64,000 nt of DNA from Kribbella qitaiheensis (GCF_014217565.1 NZ_CP043661.1:7812001-7876000); one strand, 5' to 3'. Positions 28,197 to 38,141 are shown, counted from the stretch's first letter. Notes: generated from the sequence alone by a model not told the origin. Numbers and translations: made by a program.

Positions 28197-28862
28197 ATGG
28201 ACAAACAAGAAATGAGTGTCCCGGTGCTGTCCCGGGGCAAACACCGCAACCCGCGCAAGGGTGCCTGCTTCATGGAGTTCGCCTCGTATCTCGCCGGCGA
28301 GCCCTGGTCGGACCACCCCGCCTGTACGAACGCGCTGCTGGCCGGAGTGGCCCGCGACGTCAACGACTGTACGACGGACGCCGGCCGGACCAGGCTCGCT
28401 CCGCTCATCCCGTCGGTGATCGGCCTGACGCCGGACGACCCACACGTCGTACCGCGTATCGCTGCCGTGTGTATTCAGCAGGCGCTGCCTGTGGTGTCGC
28501 AGGAGCGCCAGTACATCCTCGCTGTCGCCTTGCTGGTGGGGGAGCGCCACCTGGCCGAGCTGGACGGGCGTCCTCTCGACAGCATGGAGCCGGCCTCGCA
28601 AGCAGCACTGGACTCGGTCCCTGCGGCTGCGAAGTGGGCCAGGACCTTCACTGCGCGAGCACACCGGGGTCACCCCGACTACGGCCGTCGTACGGCACCC
28701 AGAGCGGTGTCGTGTGCGGTCGAGGGCATCTCGCAGGCGTGCGTGTCGAATCCGGACGACCGGCTGGTCGACCTGCTGAGCGCGACGATTGCCGAGGCCA
28801 AAAGATGGATGCCGTTTCCAGTGGTCGTGGAGGTGGCACGGGAGTCGGCGCCCGCTCGTTAG
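28197..28862 (+). CDS. conserved hypothetical actinobacterial protein
   Basis: ATG 28197 begins a 221-residue protein ('MDKQEMSVPVLSRGKHRNPRKGACFMEFASYLAGEPWSDHPACTNALLAGVARDVND'). The rest is mostly helical, without signal or membrane segments. I recall this opening block from other actinobacterial hypothetical proteins but know of no function. Cys and His residues are scattered without a clear metal motif. It is divergent from the thiolase operon. Confidence 0.7.
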   Translation: MDKQEMSVPVLSRGKHRNPRKGACFMEFASYLAGEPWSDHPACTNALLAGVARDVNDCTTDAGRTRLAPLIPSVIGLTPDDPHVVPRIAAVCIQQALPVVSQERQYILAVALLVGERHLAELDGRPLDSMEPASQAALDSVPAAAKWARTFTARAHRGHPDYGRRTAPRAVSCAVEGISQACVSNPDDRLVDLLSATIAEAKRWMPFPVVVEVARESAPAR

Positions 28863-28919
28863 GGCCGTTGTGGCGAGGTACTTACGGCGGTGACGTGTGT
28901 GCCGACGTAGGCTCGCTCT

Positions 28920-29599
28920 GTGACCTTGGAGATCGACACCGGCACCGGCCTGATGCCGGTACACATCTGGGAACCTACTAGCGGCAACGGACCGGGGATC
29001 CTGCTCCTCCAGGAGATCTTCGGCGTTTCCGACTACATCCAGCAGCGCGCCGCGGACCTGGCCGCGCTCGGGTACTTCGTGGTTGCACCCGAGATCTACT
29101 GGCGGCTGGACGACACCGACCTGGACGAGTCCGCACCGGACCTGCTCGAGCGGGCGGTCGCGGTGATGAGCCGCGTCGACTGGGACCTCGCCGTCTCGGA
29201 CTCGGTCGCGGCACTGGAGTACCTGCGCGGCCGCGACGAGGGAGCCGGCATCGTCGGCTTCTGCTTCGGCGGCGGACTCGGGTACAACGTGGCCGCCGTG
29301 TCGAAGCCCGACGTACTCGTCAGCTACTACGGCTCCGCGCTGCCCCGGCTGCTCGACCTGCAGGTCGACGCGCCGAGCATGCACCACTTCGGCGACGCGG
29401 ACGCCTACCTGGGTGCCGACCTCGACCAGATCATCAAGGCCGTCGACGGGCTCGAGAACGAGATCCACCGGTACCCGGGCGCCGACCACGCGTTCGACAA
29501 CCCGCTGCCGGCCTTCCACCACGCGGAGGCTTCGGCCCTCGCGTGGGAACGAACCACCGAATTCCTGTCCCGCCACCTCCCAACCGATCGAGGAACTCG

Positions 29600-29603
<4 letters not shown>
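28920..29603 (+). CDS. dienelactone hydrolase family protein
   Basis: This 227-residue alpha/beta hydrolase has the DLH fold: 'ILLLQEIFGVSDYIQQRAADLAALGYFVVAPEIYWR', nucleophilic Cys115 in 'GFCFGGG' and the catalytic His in 'YPGADHAF' near residue 194. The family hydrolyses dienelactones or related esters; the substrate here cannot be assigned. The GTG start at 28920 lacks a strong site. The stop overlaps the ATG of the following peroxidase (ATGA), so the two are translated together. Confidence 0.9.
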
Positions 29604-30088
<485 letters not shown>

Positions 30089-30095
30089 CACCGCC

Positions 30096-30126
30096 GCGCT
30101 GGGGCCGCGCAACGCGGTCCCAGCGC
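30096..30126. terminator. bidirectional stem-loop between convergent genes
   Basis: GCGCTGGGGCCGCG and CGCGGTCCCAGCGC pair over 14 bp with one wobble and a three-base CAA loop. The stem lies directly after the peroxidase stop and touches the stop of the convergent methyltransferase. Confidence 0.65.
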
Positions 30127-31028
30127 TACCGGCTCTTGCGGCCGGTGAAGACTGTGGTGGCGGTGAGGAGGAATGCGTCGGGGCGGTGCAGGATGCCTTC
30201 GGGGGCGTTCGGGTCGAGCAGGACGCCGAGTGTGTGGCGGTCGTCGTCGGCCAGGGACTCGCTCATCGTGTCGTGCAGGCGGGTGAGGGTGGCGTGGAGG
30301 TACGCGCGGGCCGCGGCCGTCAGTGGTGCCGGTAGGTCGAGCAGGGTGGTGAAGCTGCCGACGTCGGTGAGACCGGCGCGGGTGAGCATCGCGGGCCAGT
30401 CCTCGACCACCTTGGTGCTGCCGGGGAGTTCGTCGCGCATACTGCCGAACCAGTCCTCCTGTACGGCGTCGAGTCGGGCCTGGAGACCGGGTCGGCCGAT
30501 GCCGATGTCGCGGGGCAGGTAGCGCATCGGCAGGCCGCCTTCGGCGATCGCGAGTACGCCGGCGGGACGCAGTACGGAAGCAAGTTCGGTCACGGCGGCC
30601 TGCTGATCACCGAGGTGATGGACGGCCTTGCTGCTCCAGACCAGATCGGCCTGACCGAGAGTGCCGTCGTCGAGGCCGGGGAGCTCTGCCTGGCGGACGG
30701 TGACCCGGTCGTTGAGTCCGAGGCGTTCGGCTCGGGCCAGAGCGCGGTCCAGCAGACCGAGCGTCGGGTCAATCGCGACGGCCTCGCCATCCGGGAACGC
30801 TTCGGCGAACACACACGTCATCATTCCCGGCCCGCTGCCGACGTCGAAACTGCGCCGAGCCGATGGACCGAGCAGCTCCCTCAACCGAGCCGCCGTACTG
30901 CGAAGCGCCGGGAGGTGCAGCTCGCCATGGCTCTCCAGGTTGGTGGCCATGGCTTCCCAGTCGATGTCGGTGTCCCCGTGACCATGTCCGTGTCCATGGC
31001 CATGACCGGTGGTGGTGTGTGAGCTCAT
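30126..31028 (-). CDS. class I SAM-dependent methyltransferase with His-rich N-terminus
   Basis: The 300-residue protein carries the Rossmann methyltransferase motif I ('FDVGSGPGMMTCVFAEAFPDGEAVAIDPTLGLLDRA') and motif IV region ('QADLVWSSKAVHHLGDQQAAV'). The first 20 residues hold a run of alternating His-Gly ('TTGHGHGHGHGHGD') that could bind metal such as Ni, Zn or Cu. The methyl acceptor is unknown. ATG 31028 is chosen since 'MSSHTTTGHG' follows it directly. The gene is divergent from the DUF5995-like gene. Confidence 0.88.
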   Translation of the reverse strand: MSSHTTTGHGHGHGHGHGDTDIDWEAMATNLESHGELHLPALRSTAARLRELLGPSARRSFDVGSGPGMMTCVFAEAFPDGEAVAIDPTLGLLDRALARAERLGLNDRVTVRQAELPGLDDGTLGQADLVWSSKAVHHLGDQQAAVTELASVLRPAGVLAIAEGGLPMRYLPRDIGIGRPGLQARLDAVQEDWFGSMRDELPGSTKVVEDWPAMLTRAGLTDVGSFTTLLDLPAPLTAAARAYLHATLTRLHDTMSESLADDDRHTLGVLLDPNAPEGILHRPDAFLLTATTVFTGRKSR

Positions 31029-31124
31029 GCTGGAGAGCCTGCGCCGACCGCCTCGGGCAGGCAAGTTTTGTTGCCGTTTCCGCGAATCCGGCGCGGCGGA
31101 CGCGGCCGGGGCCATACTGGCGGC

Positions 31125-31880
31125 ATGGAGCAGCCGGGACCGGCCGGCATCGCGGCGGTCGTCGCCGCCATGCAGGAGCGGCTCGAAACCCTGACGCTGG
31201 CGGAGGAATCGCGCCGCGACTTCCTCGCGACCTACCAGCGGACGACGGGTGCGGTGAGCCGGGCCGTCGACCGTGGAGTGTTCGAGGACCCGGCCTGGGT
31301 CGAGGCCTGGGACGTTGCCTTCGCCAACTTGTACCTGTCGGCTTTCGACGCCGAGCGCGCTGGTGGTGATGGCGTTCCTCGCCCGTGGCGGCTCGCGTTC
31401 GACGCACCCGCGGGGCTGCCGCCGTTGCGGCATGTGCTGCTCGGCGTCAACGCGCACATCAACTACGACCTGCCGCAGGCGCTGCTCGCCGTGATCTCCG
31501 TCGAGCAGTTCGCCGATGAAGCGCTGCTGGACCGCAGACGCCGCGACCACGAGCAGATCGACGGAGTTCTCTCCGACCGGGTGGCCGCCGAGGACGCCGA
31601 GCTGGCGACGCGATCGGCACGGACGCTGCTGGACCGGGCGCTGCGGCCGCTCAACCAGCAGGCCTCGAAACGGTTCCTGCGAGAGTCGCGGCGCAAGGTA
31701 TGGCACAACACTGTCGAGCTGCACAAGGCGCGAGTGGCTTCTCCGGACGACTACCGGATCCGGCTGGCAGAGCTCGAACTGCTGAGTGCGGCCCGGATCG
31801 CCGACCTGCTCGCACCGGGGCAGGTCCTGCTACGGCTGGCGGTGGCGGGTTTCGGCGTCGTACTACCGCCGCCGGCGTAG
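31125..31880 (+). CDS. DUF5995-like protein
   Basis: The 251-residue, largely helical protein contains 'LGVNAHINYDLPQALLAV' and 'RRRRDHEQIDGVL', the His/Asp pattern I associate with the DUF5995 family. No function is known for that family. ATG 31125 begins 'MEQPGPAGIAAVVAAMQERLETL'. It lies alone between a divergent methyltransferase and a convergent membrane protein. Confidence 0.72.
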   Translation: MEQPGPAGIAAVVAAMQERLETLTLAEESRRDFLATYQRTTGAVSRAVDRGVFEDPAWVEAWDVAFANLYLSAFDAERAGGDGVPRPWRLAFDAPAGLPPLRHVLLGVNAHINYDLPQALLAVISVEQFADEALLDRRRRDHEQIDGVLSDRVAAEDAELATRSARTLLDRALRPLNQQASKRFLRESRRKVWHNTVELHKARVASPDDYRIRLAELELLSAARIADLLAPGQVLLRLAVAGFGVVLPPPA

Positions 31881-31883
31881 GCA

Positions 31884-32723
31884 TCAGCCGATCGGCGCCA
31901 GCGTTCCCCGGGCGCGGAGCCCGTGGCGGGCCCAGAGGGCGATCGAGGCGAAGAACAGCAGCGAGAACCCGATCAACAACGGCCACGCGAGCGCCTTCGA
32001 GGAGTCGAGCTGTTCGCGGGCCCGGAGGGCGGCGACAAGGATCGAGCCGACCATGATCATCTCGACCTCGAGCATCCGCCGCAGCGTCGACCAGCGGGCG
32101 TCGTGCACGGCCCAGAGCCCGGCGCCACCCAGGCACGACACAGCAGCCAGAGTCCGGCCCGACAACGGGGTGAGCGGCCACGGCCACAAATCCAGGAACG
32201 TCGTTGGTGAGATGAACATGACGGTGCCCTGCGCAAGTGCGAGTAGGCCGATGCCGGCGATGACACCACGCACAATCGGGGGAAGCGCGTCGTCGCCCGT
32301 CGGGACGTCGTACCGCCGATTCGCCAGCCAGGAACCGAGGACCAGGAATGGCGCCACGAAGTAGAGGGCAGACCAGATCCAGAACGCCGGGTTGTCGTGG
32401 CTGAACTTGTCCCAGTGCAGCACTGTCGCCACACCGAGCAGCGTCGCGAACAAGGTGACCGACAACAATCCGGGAGCGAGGACATGCCACTGTCGCTCCA
32501 GCGCGGCCCGGATGAAGAAGTAGGCGCCGCCGAGGTACGCCGACGCGAGAACCATCGAGGTCATGGTCGGCCGCAGCGGCCAGGCCCACAACCGTGGGGT
32601 GTGCTGCGGGAACAGGTACAGGATCACGAACCCCGCGATCAGGAACGGCACGATGCAGAGCGACAGCACCCGTGTGTACGGCAGGACACGGTCGGCAGGG
32701 GTTGGCTCAGCGCTCATCGTCAT
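31884..32723 (-). CDS. multi-spanning membrane protein of unknown function
   Basis: The 279-residue product has about eight hydrophobic segments, for example 'VLSLCIVPFLIAGFVILYLF', 'SALYFVAPFLVLGSWL' and 'PLLIGFSLLFFASIALW'. No transporter or enzyme signature is recognised. An ATG two codons inside the start is equally possible. The end meets the convergent DUF5995-like gene. Confidence 0.75.
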   Translation of the reverse strand: MTMSAEPTPADRVLPYTRVLSLCIVPFLIAGFVILYLFPQHTPRLWAWPLRPTMTSMVLASAYLGGAYFFIRAALERQWHVLAPGLLSVTLFATLLGVATVLHWDKFSHDNPAFWIWSALYFVAPFLVLGSWLANRRYDVPTGDDALPPIVRGVIAGIGLLALAQGTVMFISPTTFLDLWPWPLTPLSGRTLAAVSCLGGAGLWAVHDARWSTLRRMLEVEMIMVGSILVAALRAREQLDSSKALAWPLLIGFSLLFFASIALWARHGLRARGTLAPIG

Positions 32724-32825
32724 CAGATCCTCGTCTTCTGACGATTGACCCGGCGGTCCTACCAGTCAAGTGGCCGGGCAGCAGAACGGCAGAGCATAAG
32801 AATCCCGTAATCCCACCCTGCCACC

Positions 32826-33068
32826 GTGGGTCCGAAACCGGCCGGTGTCGCCCAGCTTAACGGCTATATCGGGCAGGTCGTCCGAGCGGCTCATGTCTCC
32901 GTGCCGGTGGCACGGGCCTTCAACCGCGTACTCCAGTTGGCCGACCCGCCGACGGCGCTGCTGCGTCCTGGGACGGTTGTCCGGGTGCTGAAGGAGTCGC
33001 GTCGTTCACCGGCCGTGACCGGTGCCGCGATCCGGCACCCACGCGTGGGGCCAGACGCTTCGACCTGA
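32826..33068 (+). pseudogene. possible C-terminal remnant of a FAD-dependent oxidoreductase
   Basis: An 80-codon frame reads 'LNGYIGQVVRAAHVSVPVARAFNRVLQLADPPTALLRPGTVVRVLK'. This resembles the C-terminal helix region of flavin-dependent monooxygenase/halogenase-like proteins. No FAD-binding N-terminal part is present upstream, so if the resemblance is real this is a relic. It may also be non-coding. Confidence 0.35.
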
Positions 33069-33088
33069 CGGCCGGCGCCGCGGAGTGG

Positions 33089-34361
33089 TTATTCCAGTAC
33101 TTCGGGCGCGGCCGGCGCTTCGGTCGCAAGGGCGTCGGTCAGCACCTGGACGGTGAGCCCGATCTGCCAGTCCCGGGCGTTGTGCTCGCGAAGGAAGGTC
33201 GTGACCGCCGCGAGATCCGCGTCGGCCCGGGGGAGTCCAGGCCAATCGGCGGATCGTGTCGGGGGAGAGCAGGTTCTCGGTCGGCAGCCGGTGCGCCTCG
33301 GCGATCTCGCTCACGGCTGATCTCGCCGCGGACAACCGGGCGGCCGCGTCGGGATCGCGATCCGCCCAGGCTCGCGCCGGCGGCGGCCCGTCGTACCGGG
33401 GGCCTTGCTTGGGGAGCTCGGACTCGGGGAGCCGGCGCGCGTGGTCGATCGCTTCCCACCACGTCCGCATGTGCCGGTGGGCACCGCGGCCCTTGAAGGC
33501 GGTCAGCTTCTGCAGCGTGTCCCGGTCGGCCGGCATCGCGGCGGCCGCCTCGACGATCGCGGCGTCCGGCAGGATCCGGCCGGGGGAGATGTCGGCGGTC
33601 TCGGCGATCTGGTCGCGGGCCTCCCACAGCGCCCGGACGGTCGCGAGGCTGCGGCGGTTGCGGACGCGGTGCATGCCCGACGTACGGCGCCACGGGTCCG
33701 GCTTCGGTTCGCGCGGCGGTGCGGCCAGGATCGCGGCGAACTCCTGCTCGGCCCACTCCCACTTGCCTTCGCGGCGGAGCTCGGCCTCGATCTCGTTGCG
33801 CAGCTCGATCAGCATCTCGACGTCGAGCGCCGCGTAGATCAGCCACGGCCCGGGAAGCGGCCGGGTCGACCAGTCGGCCGCCGAGTGCTCCTTACGCATC
33901 TTGTAGCCCAGTACTTCGCTGACCAGCGAGGCCAGCCCGACCTTCGGATACCCGAGCAGGCGACCGGCCAGCTCGGTGTCGAAGACCTCGCGCGGCACCA
34001 TCCCGACCTCGGCCAGGCAGGCCAGGTCCTGGTTGGCGGCGTGGATGATCCATTCGGCGTCGATGATCGCGTCACCGAGCGCGGACAGGTCCCCGAACGG
34101 GATCGGGTCGACCAGCGCGGAGCCGGAACCCTCCCGGCGTAGCTGGACCAGATACGCGCGGTGCGAGTAGCGGTAGCCCGAGGCGCGCTCGGCGTCGACG
34201 GCGACCGGTCCGGTGCCGGCCCGGAAGGCCTCGACGACCTCGGCCAGGGCCGGGTCGGTCTCGATGACCTCGGACAGGCCGTCGCGGAGTTCGAGCAGTG
34301 GTAGGTCCTCGGTGGGGTCGTCCGGGACCGGCGGCTGCTGCTGGGTCTCGGCCGGGCTCAT
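33089..34361 (-). CDS. rnd: ribonuclease D homologue (3'-5' exonuclease), with an apparent +1 frameshift near the 3' end
   Basis: This is a DEDD-family 3'-5' exoribonuclease. The exonuclease part shows 'GPVAVDAERASGYRYSHRAYLVQL' (DxE), 'WIIHAANQDLACL' and 'YAALDVEMLIELRNEIE', followed by an HRDC domain ('RRSLATVRALWEARDQIAETADISPGRILPDAAIVEAA'). The first frame runs into unrelated sequence after 'RRLAWTPP'. Removing one base of the G/C run at 33,226-33,234 continues 'ADADLAAVTTFLREHNARDWQIGLTVQVLTDALA' to TAA 33,089-33,091, giving 423 residues. The ATG overlaps the stop of the upstream DUF3000 gene. Confidence 0.88.
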
Positions 34362-34960
34362 CGGCCCCGCTGACCGCGCCGGGTCGGCATCGCGACGACG
34401 CCCGGCGGAACCGGCGGCAGGCCGGCCGCGGTGCAGAGCACCTCACCCCACGCCTCGGCGTGCTGGGTCACGTCGATCGCACCGCCCGGTCCTGGAACAG
34501 GGCTCCAGGACGCACGGATCTCGATCTCCGCCGTCGCGTCGTCATCGGCCATCCCGCCGAAACTCTCCGATACCACCCGAGTGACGGTACCGCTCGGCGC
34601 CAGGAAGTCGGCGCCCCGGTCGGTCAAAGCCTCGATCAGCCAGGTCCAGCCCACGCCACCGAGCAGCGCGTCCGTCACCATTTCCGGCTCGACGGCAGCG
34701 CGTACATACGCGACACAGCGGAAGGTCGACTGCCAGGCGTCGTTCCCGGCCGGGTCGTAGAGGATGACCAGACGGCCGGTGGCGACATCGTCACCGTCGA
34801 CCGTCACGTCGGCGCTGACCGCGGCCGCGTGCGGTGCTATCCGCTGCGGTGCGGGCATCTCCTCGACGAAAACCTCGGGCCGGAACCGGGCTTCACGCAG
34901 TTGCGTCAAGGCCTCGGCGAACTCCGCGGGTGGCGCGTCGACCTGCTTGCGGGCACCCAT
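34358..34960 (-). CDS. DUF3000 domain-containing protein
   Basis: The 200-residue protein matches the actinobacterial DUF3000 family, e.g. 'EFAEALTQLREARFRPEVFVEEMPAPQRIAPHAAAVSADV', 'GNDAWQSTFRCVAYVRA' and 'GGVGWTWLIEALTDRGADF'. The function is unknown. In many actinobacteria it sits between hemE and the RNase D gene, as here. It is coupled to the RNase D gene by an ATGA overlap and divergent from hemE. Confidence 0.85.
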   Translation of the reverse strand: MGARKQVDAPPAEFAEALTQLREARFRPEVFVEEMPAPQRIAPHAAAVSADVTVDGDDVATGRLVILYDPAGNDAWQSTFRCVAYVRAAVEPEMVTDALLGGVGWTWLIEALTDRGADFLAPSGTVTRVVSESFGGMADDDATAEIEIRASWSPVPGPGGAIDVTQHAEAWGEVLCTAAGLPPVPPGVVAMPTRRGQRGR

Positions 34961-35043
34961 GCTTCGCAGCCTACGACTGATTACTCACCGACGCCGGTGA
35001 CGACGCGCCGGTGACGGCATCCGGGCATGGGATCATTGGTCTT

Positions 35044-36129
35044 GTGCCCGTGACGCAACCATCTCAATCACCCGTAGCTACCGAAGCTCTTGCGCAGTCC
35101 GCCTTCCTGCTGGCCGCCCGGGGTGAACCCGTGCCGCACACCCCTGTCTGGTTCATGCGCCAGGCGGGTCGCTCGCTACCGGAGTACAAAGCGATCCGCG
35201 AAGGCATCACGATGCTCGAGTCCTGCATGCGACCCGACCTCGTTGTGGAGATAACGCTGCAGCCGGTACGCCGTTACGGCGTCGACGCGGCCATCTACTA
35301 CTCCGACATCGTTCTGCCGCTGAAGGCCGTCGGCGTCGACCTGGAGATTCAGCCGGGTGTCGGCCCGGTCGTCGCCTCGCCGGTGCGGACCGCCGCCGAC
35401 CTGGTAGCGGTCCGGCCGGTCACGCCATCGGACGTCTCCTACGTCACCGAGGCGGTGCAGGAGCTCACGTCGCAGCTCGGCGGCACCCCGCTGATCGGGT
35501 TCGCGGGCGCGCCGTTCACGGTCGCGTCGTACCTGGTCGAAGGCGGCCCGAGCAAGGACTTCGCGAAGACGAAGGCCCTGATGTACTCCGACCCCGATCT
35601 CTGGCACGCGCTGGCGGACCGGCTGGCGGACGTCGCGATCGCGTACCTGTCGGTGCAGATCGAGGCGGGCGCCTCGGCGATCCAGCTGTTCGACTCGTGG
35701 GCCGGCGGGTTGTCGGCGCGCGACTACGAGCGATTCGTCCAGCCGCACTCGGCCAAAGTGTTCGCGGCGCTCGAGCAGTACGGCGTACCGAGGCTGCACT
35801 TCGGTGTGAACACCGGGGAGCTGCTGGGTCTGATGAGCGAGGCCGGCGCTGATGTCGTCGGCGTCGACTGGCGGGTGCCGCTCGACGAGGCCGTACGGCG
35901 AATTACCGCTGCCGGTGGTGCGCCGAAGCCGGTTCAGGGCAACCTCGATCCGGCGCTGCTCGTCGCGGGCTGGGAAGCCATCGAGCCGGAGATCGACCGC
36001 ATCCTTGCCGAGGGCAAGGCCGCACCGGGCCACATCTTCAACCTCGGCCACGGCGTCCCCCCGACCACCGACCCCGAGGTCCTGCACCGAGTGGTCAAGG
36101 CAGTCCAGTCCAAGTCCGCCCGTGCCTGA
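35044..36129 (+). CDS. hemE: uroporphyrinogen decarboxylase
   Basis: This 361-residue enzyme decarboxylates the four acetate side chains of uroporphyrinogen III to give coproporphyrinogen III. Signatures include 'TPVWFMRQAGRSLPEYKAIRE', 'AAIYYSDIVLPLKAVGVDLEIQPGVGPV', 'GFAGAPFTVASYLVEGGPS', 'QLFDSWAGGLSARDY' and 'GVDWRVPLDEAVRRI'. GTG 35044 is preferred; GTG 35011 would add 11 unusual residues. It heads a haem cluster with the HemY/CgoX oxidase and HemQ genes. Confidence 0.95.
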   Translation: MPVTQPSQSPVATEALAQSAFLLAARGEPVPHTPVWFMRQAGRSLPEYKAIREGITMLESCMRPDLVVEITLQPVRRYGVDAAIYYSDIVLPLKAVGVDLEIQPGVGPVVASPVRTAADLVAVRPVTPSDVSYVTEAVQELTSQLGGTPLIGFAGAPFTVASYLVEGGPSKDFAKTKALMYSDPDLWHALADRLADVAIAYLSVQIEAGASAIQLFDSWAGGLSARDYERFVQPHSAKVFAALEQYGVPRLHFGVNTGELLGLMSEAGADVVGVDWRVPLDEAVRRITAAGGAPKPVQGNLDPALLVAGWEAIEPEIDRILAEGKAAPGHIFNLGHGVPPTTDPEVLHRVVKAVQSKSARA

Positions 36130-36145
36130 CCAGTCACCCGGCGGC

Positions 36146-36199
36146 CCCTTGCGTCCGAACAACCGAGGGTCAGACCCCTCACCTCTTCGGACGCAAGGG
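36146..36199. repeat. palindromic repeat element copy 1
   Basis: CCCTTGCGTCCGAA (36,146-36,159) and its exact complement (36,186-36,199) form a 14-bp stem around a smaller GAGGG...CCCTC hairpin. A second copy with the same outer and inner arms lies at 59,134-59,180. Placed 17 bp after the hemE stop, it probably also acts as a terminator. Confidence 0.72.
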
Positions 36200-36214
36200 C
36201 TCGCGGGGCGCGGT

Positions 36215-36715
36215 GTGGAGTTGCAGCGGTTGCGGGCGGATCATGCGAGCGCCCTGCTCGCGTTCGAACTGGAGAACCGCGAGTACTTCGCGGGGTCGAT
36301 TCCCGATCGCGGGGACGAATACTTCGCCGGCTTCGACGCCCGGCACGCCGCGTTGCTGGCCGAGCAGGAGACCGGGACCATCCAGTTCCACCTGCTTGTC
36401 GACGACGCCGGTCAGGTGATCGGCCGAATGAACCTGATCGACGTCGCCGACGGTGCGGCCGACCTCGGCTACCGGATCGCGGAGAAGGCGGCCGGCCGGG
36501 GAGTGGCGACGGCAGCGGTCAAGGAGCTGCTCGCGCTGGCGGCCGCGGAGTACGGGCTGGAATCCCTCCGGGCGGCGACCACGGTCACCAACCTGGCCTC
36601 GCAGACCGTCCTGACCCGCTGCGGGTTCGTGCCGTCGGGGGAAGTCGTGCTCAGCGGCAAACCGGGGATCACCTACACCCTGCGGTTGAGGGACAGCGGC
36701 GGCGAGCGAGGATAG
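36215..36715 (+). CDS. GNAT family N-acetyltransferase (RimJ/RimL-like)
   Basis: The protein is about 166 residues from GTG 36215 ('MELQRLRADHASALLAFELENREYF'). It has the acetyl-CoA site region 'DLGYRIAEKAAGRGVATAAVKELLALAAAEYGLESLRAATTVTNLASQTVLTRCGF', typical of RimJ/RimL-like N-terminal acetyltransferases. The acceptor is unknown. The open frame extends upstream to a GTG at 36122 overlapping hemE, but that would translate through the palindromic repeat, so the internal start is preferred. Confidence 0.85.
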   Translation: MELQRLRADHASALLAFELENREYFAGSIPDRGDEYFAGFDARHAALLAEQETGTIQFHLLVDDAGQVIGRMNLIDVADGAADLGYRIAEKAAGRGVATAAVKELLALAAAEYGLESLRAATTVTNLASQTVLTRCGFVPSGEVVLSGKPGITYTLRLRDSGGERG

Positions 36716-36719
36716 GTGC

Positions 36720-38141
36720 ATGGATCAGCCGCACGTGGTCGTTGTCGGTGGCGGGATCAGTGGGCTGGCGGCGGCGTACGCGCTGGCCAGCGGGCCGAAT
36801 CCGCCGAGGATCACTGTGCTGGAGTCCTCGCCCAGGCTTGGTGGGAAGTTGGCGGGCGCCGAGCTGGAGGGTGTGCCGGTCGACCTTGGCGCTGAGTCCG
36901 TTCTGGCGCGGCGTCCCGAGGCTGTCGACCTGATCAAGGCGGTCGGGCTCGGCGACGACTTGGTGCATCCGGCAACGACCTCGGCCGGGTTGTGGATCGG
37001 CGACCGGATCCGGGCGATCCCGCCGACGGTGATGGGTGTGCCGACCTCAGCCGACACGACGGTCGACGTACTGGGTGAAGATGCGGCTGCGCGGGTTGCC
37101 GCTGAATCCGAGCTGCCGGAACCCGCGCTGACCGAGGACGTGGCGATCGGTCGGTTCGTCGCCGAGCGGATGGGTTCGGCGGTGACCGATCGGCTGGTCG
37201 ACCCACTGCTGGGCGGCGTCTACGCGGGGCGAGCCGAGGAGATCTCGCTCGCCGCTGCGGTGCCTGACTTGTTCGCCAAGCTGAAGACAGCCCCGAGCTT
37301 GCTGGCGGCGACTGCCGAGCTGCGTGAGCTGGGACAACGCAGGGCTGCTGAGGGCGCTCCGGTGTTCGCTGGGATCCGCGGTGGCATCAACCGGCTGATC
37401 ACCGCGCTGGAGACCGATCTGGTCGCCCGGGGGGTCGTGATCCAGCGCAGCGCAACCGTACGGCGGATCAGTCGCACGCGAGCCGGGTACGAGCTGGAGA
37501 CCGGGCCGGTGCCTGCCCCGACGCTGCTGCAGGCCGATGCGGTCGTCGTAGCGACCCCGGCCTCACCGGCTGCTCGCATGCTGGCTGACCTGGTCCCGCG
37601 GGCTGCTACCGAGCTGGCTGCGATCGAGTACGCGAGTATGGCGATCATCACCCTCGCCGTACGCAAGGAGGACTGGCCGTCCACAGCAGCAGGGTCGGGC
37701 TTCCTGGTGCCGTCCGTAGAAGGCCGCACGATCAAGGCGTCGACCTACTCTCACGCTAAGTGGCAGTGGACCGCAGAGGCCGGGGGAGACCTCGCAGTAC
37801 TGCGGTGCTCGGTCGGACGGCTCGGTGAGGAGTACGTGCTGCAGCGCACCGACGAGGAACTCACTGCACTTGCTGCGGCCGATCTGCGTACTGCGGTCGG
37901 GTTGGAGACGCCCGTAGTCGCCTCCCTGGTGACACGGTGGGGAGGTGGCCTTCCGCAGTACGCCGTAGGTCATCTGGGCCGCGTAGACCGGGTTGAGGCG
38001 GCTGTGGCGGAGCAACCTGGGCTAGCGGTCTGCGGCGCGGCGTACAGGGGTGTGGGCATAGCCGCCTGCGTCGCTGTAGCCGCTAAGGCAGTAACCCGGG
38101 TGCAGGCTCACCTGGAGACGTTAGGGACAATGGGGAGGTGA
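36720..38141 (+). CDS. hemY: protoporphyrinogen/coproporphyrinogen III oxidase (HemY/CgoX type)
   Basis: The 473-residue FAD enzyme starts with the dinucleotide-binding motif 'VVVVGGGISGLAAAYALA' and continues 'PRLGGKLAGAELEGVPVDLGAESVLARRPEA', 'DPLLGGVYAGRAEEISLAAAVPDLF', 'GGINRLITALE' and the C-terminal 'GLAVCGAAYRGVGIAACVAVAAKAV'. The neighbouring HemQ indicates the coproporphyrin-dependent route of actinobacteria, where this enzyme makes coproporphyrin III. The stop overlaps the GTG start of hemQ. Confidence 0.92.
   Translation: MDQPHVVVVGGGISGLAAAYALASGPNPPRITVLESSPRLGGKLAGAELEGVPVDLGAESVLARRPEAVDLIKAVGLGDDLVHPATTSAGLWIGDRIRAIPPTVMGVPTSADTTVDVLGEDAAARVAAESELPEPALTEDVAIGRFVAERMGSAVTDRLVDPLLGGVYAGRAEEISLAAAVPDLFAKLKTAPSLLAATAELRELGQRRAAEGAPVFAGIRGGINRLITALETDLVARGVVIQRSATVRRISRTRAGYELETGPVPAPTLLQADAVVVATPASPAARMLADLVPRAATELAAIEYASMAIITLAVRKEDWPSTAAGSGFLVPSVEGRTIKASTYSHAKWQWTAEAGGDLAVLRCSVGRLGEEYVLQRTDEELTALAAADLRTAVGLETPVVASLVTRWGGGLPQYAVGHLGRVDRVEAAVAEQPGLAVCGAAYRGVGIAACVAVAAKAVTRVQAHLETLGTMGR

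Noticed and set aside
36122..36214. Upstream GTG start of the GNAT gene overlapping hemE
   Set aside because: It would translate the palindromic repeat into the N-terminus, and the family-like sequence begins only at GTG 36215.
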